Part shown: piece after piece, positions 12,125 through 23,289 of the stretch
How the letters are laid out: the number at the start of each line of letters is the position of its first letter
Position numbering within the stretch: the stretch's first letter is position 1
NCBI RefSeq assembly: GCF_002575655.3
Contig: NC_053037.3
Location: forward strand, 144,719,207 to 144,783,206
DNA from: Aegilops tauschii subsp. strangulata
Lineage: Eukaryota; Streptophyta; Magnoliopsida; Poales; Poaceae
Length of the DNA stretch: 64,000 bases
Direction of reading: 5' to 3'
Position numbers and translations under genes: made by a program
Notes under the pieces: model-generated
The model's input: the letters and a program-made list of their open reading frames with translations, nothing else
Told to the model about the DNA's origin: nothing
The model's database searches: none

Positions 12125-13708
12125 TGATACGTCTCCAACGTATCTATAATTTTTGATTGTTCCATGATATTATATTATCTGTTTTGGATGTTTAATGGGC
12201 TTTATTATGCACTTTTATATTATTTTTGGGACTAACCTATTAACCAAAGGCCCAGTGCAAATTGCTATTTTTTTGGCCTATTTCAGTGTTCCGTAGAAAA
12301 GGAATCTCAAACGAAATCCAAACGGAATGAAACCTTCGCGAGGATCGTTTTTGGAACAAACGCAATCCAGGAGACTTGGAGTGAACGTCAAGGAAGCAAC
12401 GAGGCGGCCACGAGGTAGGCGGGCGCGCCCAGGGGGTAGGCGCGCCCCCACCCTCGTGGGCCCCTCGTGGCTCCACCGACCTACTTCTTTCGCCTATATA
12501 TACTCATATACCCTGAAAACATCCAGGAGCACCACGAAACCCTATTTCCACCGCCGCAACCTTCTGTACCCGTGAGATCCCATCTTGGGGCCTTTTTCGG
12601 CGCTCTGCCGGAGGGGGAACCGATCACGAAGGGCTTCTACATCAACACCATAGCCTCTCCGACGATGTGTGAGTAGTTTACCACAGACCTTCAGGTCCAT
12701 AGTTATTAGCTAGATGGCTTCTTCTCTCTCTTTGGATCTCAATACAAAGTTCTCCTCGATTCTTTGGAGATCTATTCGATGTAATTCTTTTTGCGGTGTG
12801 TTTGTAGAGATCCGATGAATTGTGGGTTTATGATCAAGATTATCTATGAACAATATTTGATTCTTCTCTGAATTCTTATATGCATGATTTAATATCTTTG
12901 CAAGTCTCTTCGAATTATCAGTTTGGTTTGGCTTACTAGATTGATCTTTTTTGCAATGGGAGAAGTACTTAGCTTTGGGTTTAATCTTGCGGTGTCCTTT
13001 CCCAGTGACAGCAGGGGCAGCAAGGCACGTATTGTATTGGTGCCATCGAGGATAAAAAGATGGGGTTTATATCATATTGCTTGAGTTTATCCCTCTACAT
13101 CATGTCATCTTGCCTAATGCGTTACTCTATTCTTATGAACTTAATACTCTAGATGCATGCTGGATAGCGGTCGATGTGTGGAGTAATAATAGTAGATGCA
13201 GAATCGTTTCGGTCTACTTGTCACGGACGTGATGCCTATGTTCATGATCATGCCTAGATATTCTCATAACTATGCGCTTTTCTATCACTTGCTCGACAGT
13301 AATTTGTTCACCCACCGTAGAATATGTTATCTTGAGAGAAGCCACTAGTGAAACCTATGGCCCCTAGGTCTATTTTCCATCAAATTATTTTCCTATCAAC
13401 TAGCTATTTCTATTGTTGTTTATTTTGCAATCTTTACTTTCCAATCTATACAACAAAAATACCAAAAATATTTATCTTATTATCATTATCAGATCTCACT
13501 TTTGCATGTGGCCATGAAGGGATTGACAACCCCATTATCGCATTGGTTGCAAGGTTCTTGATTGTTTGTGCAGGTACTAGGGACTTGCGTGTAGTCTCCT
13601 ACTGGATTGATACCTTGATTCTCAAAAACTGAGGGAAATACTTACGCTACTTTGCTGCATCACCCTTTCCTCTTCAAGGGAAAACCAACACATGCTCAAG
13701 AGGTAGCA
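12125..13708 (+). mobile_element. Solo LTR D (gypsy type), intact with target duplication
   Basis: It starts TGATACGTCTCCAACG and ends CTCAAGAGGTAGCA. AATTA flanks both sides (12120-12124 and 13709-13713). The length of 1584 bp and the lack of internal sequence make it a solo LTR, formed by recombination between the two LTRs of a former full element. A TATA box (TATATATA, about 12495-12502) follows a GC-rich block with GGCGCGCCC. It lies exactly where the truncated 5' LTR of element C meets gag. Confidence 0.9.
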
Positions 13709-13713
13709 AATTA

Positions 13714-14343
13714 CATATATAATTTTTGGCCTCGTGAAGGAGAAAGTATCGCTCTAGCTTGGGGGAGGTTTAAGTCAATGTTATATTCATGCCCCAATCA
13801 TGAGCTCTCAAGAGAAATTATTATCCAGAATTTTTATGCTCAGCTTTCTCATAATGATCGATCCATGCTTGATACTTCTTGTGCTGGTTCTTTTATAAAG
13901 AAGACTATTGAATTCCGGTGGGATGTTTTGGAAAGAATTAAACGCAACTCTGAAGATTGGGAACTCGACGAAGGTAAAGAGTCAGGTATTAAGCTTAAGT
14001 ATGATTGTGTTAAATCTTTTATGGATACTGATGCTTTTCAAAAGTTTAGCACTAAATATGGACTTGACTCTGAAATAGTAGCCTCCTTCTGTGAATCATT
14101 TGCTACTCACGTTGATCTTCCTAAAGAGAAGTGGTTTAAATATCACACACCTGTTAAATAGGAAATTAAGGAACTGGTACTAGCTAAAGAAGAAACTATA
14201 CTTTATAATGTTGACCCAGTTGTTCCTACTGCTTATATTGAGAAACCACCTTTCCCTGTTAGGATAAAGGAACATGCTAAAGTTTCAACTGTGGTTAACA
14301 AAAGTTATATTAGAACACCTAAACCTGATGACAAATCAAAGTA
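13714..14343 (+). pseudogene. gag of element C (5'-truncated capsid region)
   Basis: Gag forms the virus-like particle of LTR retrotransposons. The readable part contains a retrotransposon-gag core with NFWPREGESIALAWGRF and then HNDRSMLDTSCAGSF, the pattern seen in Athila-lineage gag. The N-terminal part is missing: solo LTR D abuts the first readable codon, and the start codon, leader and primer-binding site of C are gone. An in-frame TAG at 14159-14161 interrupts the frame, which continues to about 14343, where a frameshift leads into the protease frame. No CCHC zinc knuckle was recognised. It cannot give a full protein. Confidence 0.8.
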
Positions 14344-14358
14344 GAGCCTAGCGTTGCT

Positions 14359-14960
14359 ATGGTTAAGGATCTCCTGGAAGAAAATATAGATGTGCATGTT
14401 ATTTACTTCTGTAATGAAGCTACTAGAATTGCTAACCCTGATAAAGTGGATAAACATAGACCCGTTGGCATGCCTGTTATCTCAGTTAAAATAGGAGATC
14501 ACTGTTATCATGGTTTATGTGAGATAGGTGCTAGCATAAGTGCTATTCCATTTAGCCTTTATCAAGAAATTATGGATGCAATAGCACCCGCTGAAATAGA
14601 AGAAATAGATGCCACTATCAAACTTGCTAATAGAGACACCATCACACCACTTGGGATTGTTATAGATGTTGAAGTCTTGTGTGGGAAAATAAAATACCCT
14701 ACTGGTTTTCTTGTTCTTGGTTCCCCACAAGATGACTTTTTCCCATTATCTTTGGTAGACCTTTCTTGAACACCGTTAATGCTAAGATAGACTGTGAGAA
14801 ACAAACAGTAGGTGTTAGCTTTGGTGATGAGTCTCATGAGTTTAATTTTTCCAAGTTTAGTAGAAAGCTTCATGAAAAGGAATTGTGTAGTAAAGATGAA
14901 ATAATTGGTCTTGCTTCTATTGCTGTGCCTCCCATTGATCCTTTCAAACATATTTGCTAG
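14359..14960 (+). pseudogene. Aspartic protease domain of element C
   Basis: The domain would process the Gag-Pol polyprotein. Family landmarks include CEIGASISAIPFSLYQEI, then DATIKLANRDTITPLGIV and KYPTGFLVLGSPQDDF. The catalytic aspartate expected in the (D)(L/I/T)GAS motif is glutamate here (GAG at 14521-14523), which should abolish activity. A frameshift near 14763 moves the frame to NTVNAKIDCEKQ, and a TAG at 14958-14960 ends it. The downstream stretch 14961-15044 is frame-broken before RT. The identification is firm and the loss of function is direct. Confidence 0.85.
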
Positions 14961-15044
14961 ACCAAGAAAATGATTTACATATGCATGAAAGAAATGAAAT
15001 AGATAAGATTTTTCTTTGAACAACGTCCTCTGCTTAAACACAAT

Positions 15045-16462
15045 TTGCCAATTGAAACTCTAGGAGGTCCTCCTCCTCCTAAAGGTGATCCTGTGTTTGA
15101 ATTAAAACAATTGCTAGACACTTTGAAATATGCTTATCTTGATGAAAATAAGATATATCTTGTTATTATTAGTGCTAACCTTTCCGAACATGAAGAAGAA
15201 AGATTATTGAAAGTTCTAAGGAAGCACCCATCTGCTATTGGATATACTCTTAATGATTTAAAGGGCATTAGTCCCACTCTATGTCAGCACAAGATTAATA
15301 TGGAACCTGATGCTAAACCTGTTGTTGATCACCAACGTCGGTTAAATCCGAAAATGAAGGAAGTGGTAAGAATGGAAATCTTAAAACTTCTAGAAGCAGG
15401 TATAATCTATCCTATAGATAGTAGATGGGTAAGTCATGTTCATTGTGTCCCTAAGAAAGGAGGTATTACTGTTGTTCCTAATGATAAGAATGAACTTATT
15501 CCACAAAGAATTGTTACAGGCTATAGAATGGTAATTGATTTCAGAAAATTAAATAAAGCAACTAGAAAAGATCATTACCCTCTGCCTTTTATTGATCATA
15601 CGCTAGAAAGATTATCTAAGCACACACATTTTTGCTTCCTTGATGGATATTCTGGTTTTTCACAAATACCTATTTCTCAACCTGATCAAGAAAAGACCAC
15701 TTTTACTTGTCCCTTTGGAACCTATGCTTATAGATGTATGCCTTTTGGTTTATGCAATGCACCTGCTATGTTCCAAACATGTATGACTGCTATATTCTCT
15801 GACTTTTGATGATTTTTTAAGCAATCTTGATCGAGTTTTGCAGAGATGTGAACACAAATCTTGTCTTGAATTGGGAGAAGTGCCACTTTATGGTTAATGA
15901 AGGTATTGTATTGGGTCATAAAATTTCTAAAAGAGGTATTGAAGTGGACAAAGCTAAGGTTGATGCAATTGAGAAAATGCCATGTCCTAAAGATATCAAA
16001 GGTATTCGTAGTTTCCTAGGTCATGCTGGTTTCTATAGGAGATTTATCAAAGACTTTTCTAAAAATTCTAGGCCCCTTTCAAATCTTTTGCAAAAGGATG
16101 TCCCTTTTGTTTTTGATGATGATTGTTTAGAAACCTTCAAAACACTCAAGAAAGCCTTAATTTCTGCACCTATTGTTCAACCACCTGATTGGAACTTGCC
16201 TTTTGAAATTATGTGTGATGCTAGTGATTATGCTCTTGGTGTTGTTCTAGAACAAAGAGTTGATAAGAACCTGAATGTTATTCATTATGCTAGTAAAACT
16301 CTAGACAGTGCTCAACGAAATTATGCAACTACTGAAAAAGAATTCTTAGCAGTGGTGTTTGCTTGTGATAAATTTAGATCTTACATTGTTGATTCAAAAG
16401 TAATTGTTCACACCGATCATGCTGCTATTAAATATCTTGTGGAAAAGAAAGATGCTAATTAA
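15045..16462 (+). pseudogene. Reverse transcriptase and RNase H of element C
   Basis: RT copies element RNA into DNA in the particle and RNase H degrades the RNA strand. The first frame (15045-15809) has AGIIYPIDSRWVSHVHCVPK, then DFRKLNKATRKDHYPLPFID, DGYSGFSQIP and MPFGLCNAPAMFQ. Just after FSDF, at about 15808, the segment that should hold the F/YMDD catalytic box is missing, by my comparison with related elements about 20-25 codons, and a stop follows. The frame resumes at 15827 with the thumb (GHKISKRGIEVDKAKVDAIE) and an RNase H with CDASDYALGVVL, TEKEFLAVVFA and VHTDHAAIKYL. A stop occurs at 16460-16462 with a frameshift after it. Without the catalytic box it is inactive. Confidence 0.9.
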
Positions 16463-16545
16463 ACCTAGACTTATTTGATGGGTTCTCTTGCTACAAGAAT
16501 TTGATTTACATATCACTGATAGAAAAGGAGCTGAGAACCCCGTAG

Positions 16546-17932
16546 ATGATAACTTTTCTGGGCTTGAAAATGTGCTTGATGACCCACTACCTAGCTACAA
16601 TCAATTTTGCTCATAACACTCCTTGGTATGCTGATTATGCTATTTACATTGTTACTAAATATTTACCACCTAGCTTTACATGCCAACAAAAGAAAAAATT
16701 CTTCTATGATTTAAGACATTACTTTTGGGATGACCCACATCTTTATAATGGAGTAGATGGTATTATTAGACATTGTGTACCTGAGCATGAACAGGGACAA
16801 ATCCTATGGAAATGTCACTCCGAAGCATATGGAGGACATCATGCTGGAGATAGAACTGCTCACAAGGTATTGCAATTTGGATTTTATTGGCCTACTCTCT
16901 TCAAGGATGCCCGTAAGTTTGTCTTATCTTGTGATGAATGTCAAAGAATAGGTAATATCGATAAGCGTCAAGAAATTCCTATGAATTGTTCACTTGTTGT
17001 TGAACCATTTGATGTTTGGGGATTTGATTACATGGGACCTTTTCCTTCCTCTAATGGGTATACACATATTTTGGTTGTTGTTGATTATGTTACTAAATGG
17101 GTAGAAGCTATTCCAACCAGTAGTGTTGATCACAACATCTCTATTAAAATGCTTAAGGAAGTTATTTTCCCAAGGTTTGGAGTCCCTAGATATTTAATGA
17201 CTGATGGTGGTTCACACTTTATTCATGGTGCTTTCCGTAAAATGCTTACCAAGTGTGATGTTAACCATAGAATTGCATCACCTTATCATCCTTAGTCTAG
17301 TGGTCAAGTTGAACTTAGTAATAGAGAAATAAAATTAATCTTGCAAAAGGCTGTCAATAGGTCTCAGAAGAATTGGTCTAAGAAATTAGATGATGCACTT
17401 TGGGCTTATAGAATAGCATATAAAAATCCTATGGGTATGTCTCCTTATAAAATGGTTTATGGAAAAGCTTGTCATTTGCCTCTTGAGTTAGAACATAAAG
17501 CATACTGGGCAATCAAAGAACTCAACTATGATTTCAAACTTGCCGGTGAAAAGAGGCTATTTGATATTAGCTCCTTAGATGAATAGAGAACCCAAGCTTA
17601 AAAAATGCCAAATTGTTTAAAGAAAAAGTCAAAAGATGGCATGAGAAAAGAATCCAAAAGCGTGAGATCAAAGTCAGAGAATATGTTCTTTTGTACAACT
17701 CTTGTTTTAGATTCTTTGCAGGAAAACTCCTCTCAAAATGGGAAGGACCCTATGTTATCGAGGAGCCATGAAAATAAATAACGCCGAATGTACTAACCCG
17801 AAGGTTGTTAACGGGCAACAAATAAAACATTATATCTCAAGTACTCCCATTAATGTTGAAAGCAATATTATCCAAACTTTGACACCGGAAGAGCACATAA
17901 AAGAGTCCTTCCGGAACACTCCAGAATCGTAA
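16546..17932 (+). pseudogene. Integrase of element C
   Basis: Integrase inserts the cDNA copy. The zinc-binding HHCC part includes WKCHSEAYGGHHAGDRTAHK and CDECQRIG. The catalytic core has WGFDYMGPFP (first Asp), LMTDGGSHF (second Asp) and SNREIKLIL (Glu). The C-terminal part includes [20 protein letters not shown] and GKLLSKWEGPYV-like bases near 17720-17760. The frame is broken by TAG at 17293-17295 (a Gln codon in relatives), TAG at 17584-17586 and shifts between 17590 and 17740. The last readable part (17738-17932) matches the pol C-terminus of Triticeae Athila elements. No chromodomain was seen, as expected for Athila. Confidence 0.88.
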
Positions 17933-18177
17933 AACTAAGGAGGTACATGATACAGTAAGTAAACGGACTCCAAAAAATCTGCAAAGATATTTTTTGTCAG
18001 TTTTGGAATATTTAGAAAATTAGGAAAATAAGAAACTTCCAGGAAAATGACCCTGGTGGGCACAAGACACCAGGGCGCGCCTGGCTTGCCGGGCGTGCCC
18101 AGGTGGGTTGTGCACACCTGGGACACCTTCTGGACTCCGTTTTTCTTCCGTTTGCTTGTCTTCCAAGATAAAAAATC

Positions 18178-18185
18178 TTTATATA
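18178..18185 (+). promoter_or_regulatory. Internal TATA-like box before the extra ORF of element C
   Basis: TTTATATA lies 90 bp before the ATG of the extra ORF. It follows a GC-rich inverted-repeat block (about 18048-18122) containing AGGGCGCGCCTGG, much like the block that precedes the TATA box in the LTRs here. The layout suggests a second, internal promoter within element C. That it works as one is inference. Confidence 0.45.
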
Positions 18186-18560
18186 CCCCCCGAACCTGTT
18201 GACCACCGTATCGCGGAGAAATCTTCTGTTCTCTTTTCTTGCTGTTTTCGGTCAGATCTATCAAGCCAGGCATCATGTCTTCCTCCTCCTCCAGCAACAT
18301 GGAAGAAGATGCTTGGTTGATGAAGATTGAGATGAAGAGGGAGGAGCCCACGGAAGCCGTCAAGGGAGACAAGAGCAAGGAGGCTACCGTAGATCCACCC
18401 CGGTGGCTGAACAAGCACTGCCGGCCGAGGAGGAAGAAGAAGATATCCTTAAGCTTACTATGCTCATCTTACCCCTAATGAGATTGCAGACTTTCGGATC
18501 GTTGAAACGGTCCGTGTGTAGAATAAATACCTCACTCGTGAAAATATTCTACAACAAGAG

Positions 18561-19468
18561 TGTCGGATGTGGGGTTCCGGCAAAACCCTTAAGGTTCGAA
18601 CTCTCGGGTGAGCGTGAAGTTCTTTCCCTCCTACCGATCTACGCCCTAGCTCACCAAGATCTCGTGGACGAACTCGACGAACTCGCAACATAGAAAGACA
18701 CGGGATTTATACTGGTTCAGGCCACCATTGTGGTGTAATACCCTACTCCAGTGTGTGGTGGTGGATTGCCTCTTGGGATGATGAAGAACAGTACAAGGGG
18801 AAGAACAGCCTCCTGAGGTTGAGGTGTTCTTGTGCTCTGTGGACTTGTGGATGAGAACTCGATCTATTTCTCCCTCTCCCTACTGTGGTGGCTAGCTCTA
18901 CTTATATAGGCCCTTGTCCTCTCCCCAAATATTAAGCGGGAAGGGAGCCAACAACGGCGGGCGAATTTGAAAGGGGACAGCTAGTACAAGCTATCCTGAC
19001 AAAAGTGGTCTTCGCCTGCAAAAGGCTCTGGTGGTGACGCCGTCTTGGGCCCTACGGTGACCTCCGTATTCCCGTCCTACTGGCCTTGGTCTTGTTTCAC
19101 CGATATGGGAACCTTTGCCTGATGCCTCGGTACTCCGCGCCTGCGCTTGCTTCCTTAGCACCAAAGAGGAAACAAGGACGCTGCACGTGCTGGCGCCCGC
19201 CTGGTGCCCACCTGGTGTGGATCGTCATGGCTCACGTCACGAGAGCCTCATGAGGTTTGCTCTGCCTTGATATCTCCGCTCCTTGAGAGGCAGCCTGGCG
19301 AGGCCGCTCCCGACGAGGTCTTGTGCCGCCCGCCTCGCGAGGCTTGGCTCCTCGCGAGGGTCTTGAACGCTTTGTTGATGGAGATGGGCCATAGAGGCCC
19401 GCTAGCATAGCCACGCCATGGGCCGCAGGCAGGCAAGTCTGGGGACCCCCGTTCCCAGAACGCCGACA
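18561..19468 (-). repeat. 3' LTR of Tat element E
   Basis: 908 bp, TG...CA. The promoter in the minus orientation has TATATAAG (plus-strand 18901-18908). The 9 bp longer length than its partner is due to a repeated GACGAACTC unit near 18667-18684. Confidence 0.9.
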
Positions 19469-19802
19469 GTAGCCCCCGGGCCCAAGGTGCTCTCGGGCTT
19501 GGCTTCGCGGCGAAGCCAAGGGTCAAGTACGGAGCGACGCGGGCCCCCAAAGCCTGCGGCCTCGGTCGACGCGTGACGGTTGATTGGACGTGGGCGTATC
19601 CACTTCCCACGCTGCATCGGCAACTTCCCGACTTGACAAGTCCCTGCGACATGCAAGGAAAACCATCATTACCTGCGGTCGTGGGAGGCGCCGGTTGGCC
19701 TCCTCTTGCTATAAATGGGGAAAGGGGTGGAGCCCCCGTTGCCCATCTCTTCCTTGCTTCACTCGCTTCTTCCTCCTTGCTCCCCTGCTTGCAACGCCAC
19801 CA

Positions 19803-20512
19803 ATGGCACCACGAAGGAAGTTCTCTGCCGCCGAGAAGGGGAAGGCCCCTCGCGAGGGTCCCGGCTCCCCGGCGCCCAAGCGCGGACGCGGCCGTCCGCG
19901 CAAGGACGTCACGACCCCCGTCGCGGCTCACTATCGTGGCGGCGCCGCGGTACGCGGAGGGGGGCGTCCTAGCCATGGCGGTCCAGTTGACGAAGGGAGG
20001 CGTGCCATGGTGGCGCGGCCTCCCCGTCCGCACTTCCATTCGGCGGAAGTGTCGCCGGAGTTCGTCGTCTGGTCAGAGAACCCGGCCGACAACTGGCTCC
20101 AGCTTCCGCGCTTCTTCGTCGATGAACTGCCGCCTGTGGTCCAGGCGGGCTCTGGTTGCAGGCAGACGGTTGTTGCAGTAAGGCCTCTTGGGTCGCGGTG
20201 GAGACTTCCGCCGCGGGCAACAGAGCCCTGGCCCGCGGCTGGCAGACGTTCGCCCGCGCACGCGGCCTGGGCAGGCGGTGCACCCTCCACATCAAGTACG
20301 ATGGTGGATCGACCCTCTATGTGAGGGTGTTTGAGGAAGATGGTTGCCGCGCCGGGTGCTGCCCCGAGGCGAACAATGGTGAGGAGGTGCTTGGCCTTGG
20401 TGACGGTCGCGACGAGGATGAGGGCGAGCCTGCCCTCCGCGGCGTCTGTGCCTCGTCCAGCTACGATGGCTCTTCCTTCGGCGACAGCTCCAGCAGTGGT
20501 GGCTACGACTAG
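19803..20512 (+). pseudogene. Antisense extra ORF of element E: AT-hook plus B3-like domain
   Basis: It lies between integrase and the 3' LTR and is coded opposite to gag-pol. The ATG at 19803 gives MAPRRKFSAAEKGK, then KRGRGRPRKD, a canonical AT-hook that binds the minor groove of AT-rich DNA. Next comes NWLQLPRFFVDELP, like the first strand of plant B3 domains. A one-base loss near 20150 shifts the frame to LWLQADGCCSKASWVAVET, then ALARGWQTFARARGLG, CTLHIKYDGGSTLYVRVF and EEDGCRAGCCPE. This is the usual B3 order of a W-V strand, a GW..F..A..L helix and a V-F strand before Cys. An acidic, Ser-rich tail ends at TAG 20510-20512. With the shift repaired it would be about 236 residues. Such ORFs are known in Tat elements. 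A nuclear DNA-binding role is inference. Confidence 0.68.
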
Positions 20513-21456
20513 CCGCCGCGCCCGCTTTGCAGGCGGTAGCGGGTCATCTCGTCGCCGCACCTCCGTGAAGCGCGAGGAAGGGTCCGGCTAGGCTCGGGGT
20601 GTCGCTGGGGGCCTGCCTCCGTGGATCGCTGCAATGCCGCTTTTGTTTTGCTCTTTTTCCTGCATCAAAAACGAAACCAGTATGGGCCCAGAGGGGCGTG
20701 TATCGAACTATGGTTCCTTGGTTATTGCACTGTGCGTGTCATTATTTTGCTCAAAGACAACTTAGCCTGGTGCATTTGGGACGCCCTCTTCCTTACGAGG
20801 TGTTTGCTTCTTCGTGTCCATCTTGACCTGGTGGTCTGTGTTTGCTCAGGAACTCCAAAAATTTGTTAGGAGGTACGCTAGGATATTTCCCGTCCACCTA
20901 AGCCTTGACCTGGCACTTTGTATCGTGGTACCCGAGGGGCACGGACTAGGAGAGATGCGCCAGTTTTGGGCTCGAACGAGGGTGGCTCGCGAGAAGGCAT
21001 AGAGGAGAAAAATGCTCGAGAGGGCACCTGCCTAGCCCCCTCGCGAGGTATGCGAGAGAGAGAACAAGAGCGAACCAGAGCCAGGAAATGCGGTAAGAGG
21101 CGAGGGAATCGAATCAACAAGGAACACCGAAAGAAAACTTCGATTAAGGAAAAATCGAGCCAACTACGGAAAGCAAATGAAAAGCCACATCCGGCACCTA
21201 GTCTAGTCTTCAAGTCTACTCACCAGCGCGGAGCTAAGTGATGCCACTAGGCGTGGGCAGGAGCCCCAGGGCCTGAGGCCGGCGCTCCTGAGACTCCGGG
21301 GCGTGTACAGCCCCACTCATTATTACGTGAGAGTGTCACGGGCGGCGATTCTTCACAGGCACCGGGCCTTCTTCACAGGCTCTGGCCCTTTCTTCACAGG
21401 ATCAGGGCCTTGCTTCATGGGTAGAACTTCCAGAGGTGCTGGATGTTCCAGGCATT
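20513..21456 (-). other. Untranslated 3' internal part of element E
   Basis: Between the antisense ORF and the integrase C-terminus I see no further coherent frame. Short direct repeats of TTCTTCACAGG occur at about 21350-21400. ORFs on both strands here (up to 111 codons) lack motifs. Confidence 0.5.
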
Positions 21457-22490
21457 CTAGATAGGTATTCCGTCCTGCGTCTCCAGGCGTGCGGCGCCAG
21501 GCCTGGAGACATGGACGACCCTGAACGGGCCCTCCCACATGGGTGAAAGCTTGTGCAGCCCTTCCCTGGAGAGGACCCGCCTTAGGACGAGGTCGCCTAC
21601 CTCGAGTGTCCTGGAAGGGATGCTGTGGCAGTGGTATCGCCGCAGCGCTTGCTGGTACCTTGCCGCCCTCAGTGCGGCTTCGCGACGTCGTTCCTCCCCC
21701 AGCACGAGGTCCATCCCCCGCGTGGGGTCCTGCTGCGTTTCATCGAACGCCAAGACCCTTACAGAGCGATGCTTGACCTCATGAGGGAGGACCGCTTTAG
21801 CTCCGTAGACAAGGAAGATTGGGGTCTCGCCCGTTGGCTTGGTGGCGGTGGTGCGGATGGACCACAACACGGACTGGAGCTCGTCGTACCAGCCCCTGCC
21901 ACAGGCCTCGAGCTTCTTCTTGAAGGTCCTAGTCTTGAGGCCCCTCAGGACCTCCGCGTTGGCGCGTTTGGCCTGACCATTGCTCCTGGGGTGCGCCACC
22001 GAATCATAGCAGATCTGTGTTCCAAGGTTAGCACAGTAGGTTTTGAAGAGGTTACTGGTAAACTGCGAGCCGTTATCTATGATGATGCGATTGGGGACCC
22101 CGAAGCGGCTCACGAGGCCCTTGATGAACTTGACAGCAGAGCCGGCTGGGATGGTGCGGACGGCTTCCACTTCCGCCCACTTGGTGAACTTGTCAATGGC
22201 GACGTAGAGGTAACGGTAGCCCCCAAGCGCTCGAGGGAACGGGCCCAGGATGTCCAGCCCCCGGACCGTGAATGGCCACGTGAGCGGAATGGTTTGGAGG
22301 CCCTGAGCCGGCTGATGAATTTGCTTGGCGTGGAACTGGCAGGCTTCGCAAGACTTCACCAGCTCAGCTGCGTCATTGAGCGCAGTGGGCCAGTAGAACC
22401 CACTGCGGAATACCTTGCCGACGAGGGTCCGCGACGACGAGTGGTGCCCGCAGTCACCACCGTGTATGTCAGTTAGTAGCTCCTTCCCCT
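21457..22490 (-). pseudogene. Integrase of Tat element E
   Basis: The minus-strand frame 22359-21457 (300 codons) begins in the zinc-binding part with KSCEACQFHAKQIHQ. The catalytic core has VRGLDILGPFPRALGGY (first Asp), RIIIDNGSQFTSN (second Asp) and RANAEVLRGLKTRTF (Glu), so all three acidic residues are present. The motif before Glu reads AKRANAE where relatives have VERANAE. The C-terminus has KLSPMWEGPFRVVHV, the GPF/Y motif typical of gypsy integrases, then RPGAARLETQDG. The HHCC start (about 22376-22490) is out of frame. The core looks well preserved and the domain could be near-functional if made in frame. Confidence 0.9.
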
Positions 22491-22789
22491 AGTCCCTGGA
22501 AATGCAGCGCAAGGAAACGTCGTTTGGCCGCTTCCTGTACAGCTCGCCATCCCGGATGCAGTACGCCGTTGCTTGCCGAACCACACGCTCTGCATCCTCC
22601 TCCTTCTCTGGCAGCGCCCCTTGCATCAGATACTCCTTGAATTCCTGGGTCCAGCATCCCTTCTAAGGTTCAAGCGCCAAGAGCAAGCGAGCTCTTGAGG
22701 TCGGGCCATAGGCCAGGGCTCCTGAGACAGGAGGCTGAGGAAGCTCCTCCCGAGGCTGAGCTGTGCTTGAAAGTGATGGTGTTGCCGAT

Positions 22790-23220
22790 GGCTTGAAGAG
22801 TCGTTCCTCAAAGACACCGGGCTCTTGTGGCTATCGCTTGGATGCTCTCCTGGCGATGTCGTCGGCTTCCTTGTTGGTGCCCCAGGGCACGTGCTACAGC
22901 TCCAAGCCCGAGAACTGCTTCTCCATCTTGCGCACCTCCGTGAGGTATGCCTCCATATGCTCGTCCTTTGGCTCGTATACTTTGTTGGAGAAGTTGAAGA
23001 GGAGTTGCGAGTCACCTCTAACGGTAAGGCGCTTCACCCCCAGAGCTGCTACGGCCTTTAGGCCAGCTATGAGGCCTTCGTATTCTGAAATATTGTTGGA
23101 GACCTTCTCGCCATGCTGAAAGCAGAGTTGCACGGCGTAATAGAGCTTATCCTGGGCGGGCGAGATTAGTACCGCTCCAGCCCGTGTGCCTTGGTGCGCG
23201 AAGGCGCCATCGAAGTACAT
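22790..23220 (-). pseudogene. Second (archaeal-like) RNase H of Tat element E
   Basis: The minus-strand frame 23220-22894 starts with YFDGAFAHQGTRAGAVLISP (first catalytic Asp), then NNISEYEGLIAGLKAVAALG (catalytic Glu) and LTVRGDSQLLFNFSNKVYEP (second Asp). These are the RNase H acidic residues in order. It follows the ordinary RT-linked RNase H, and dual RNase H is a known mark of the Tat lineage (an archaeal-type domain acquired in addition to the ancestral one). The end of the domain, HVP.GTNKEADDIARRAS, is readable around 22838-22900 in a shifted frame, so a frameshift lies near 22893. Confidence 0.82.
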
Positions 23221-23289
23221 GACCCAACCATCCGGGGCCTCGCTTCCTGGCGAGGTGGACCGGTCTTCGCCTTCTTCGAGTGTCGGGGC

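Noticed and set aside
14562..15041. Minus-strand ORF of 159 codons
   Set aside because: It is antisense to the protease region of element C, which has recognisable family motifs.
19248..20039. Minus-strand ORF of 263 codons in the Tat LTR and 3' region
   Set aside because: It spans the LTR boundary at 19468, is GC-driven and lies opposite the better-supported AT-hook/B3 frame.
21625..22476. Plus-strand ORF of 283 codons
   Set aside because: It is the complement of the integrase frame, which has clear catalytic motifs on the minus strand.
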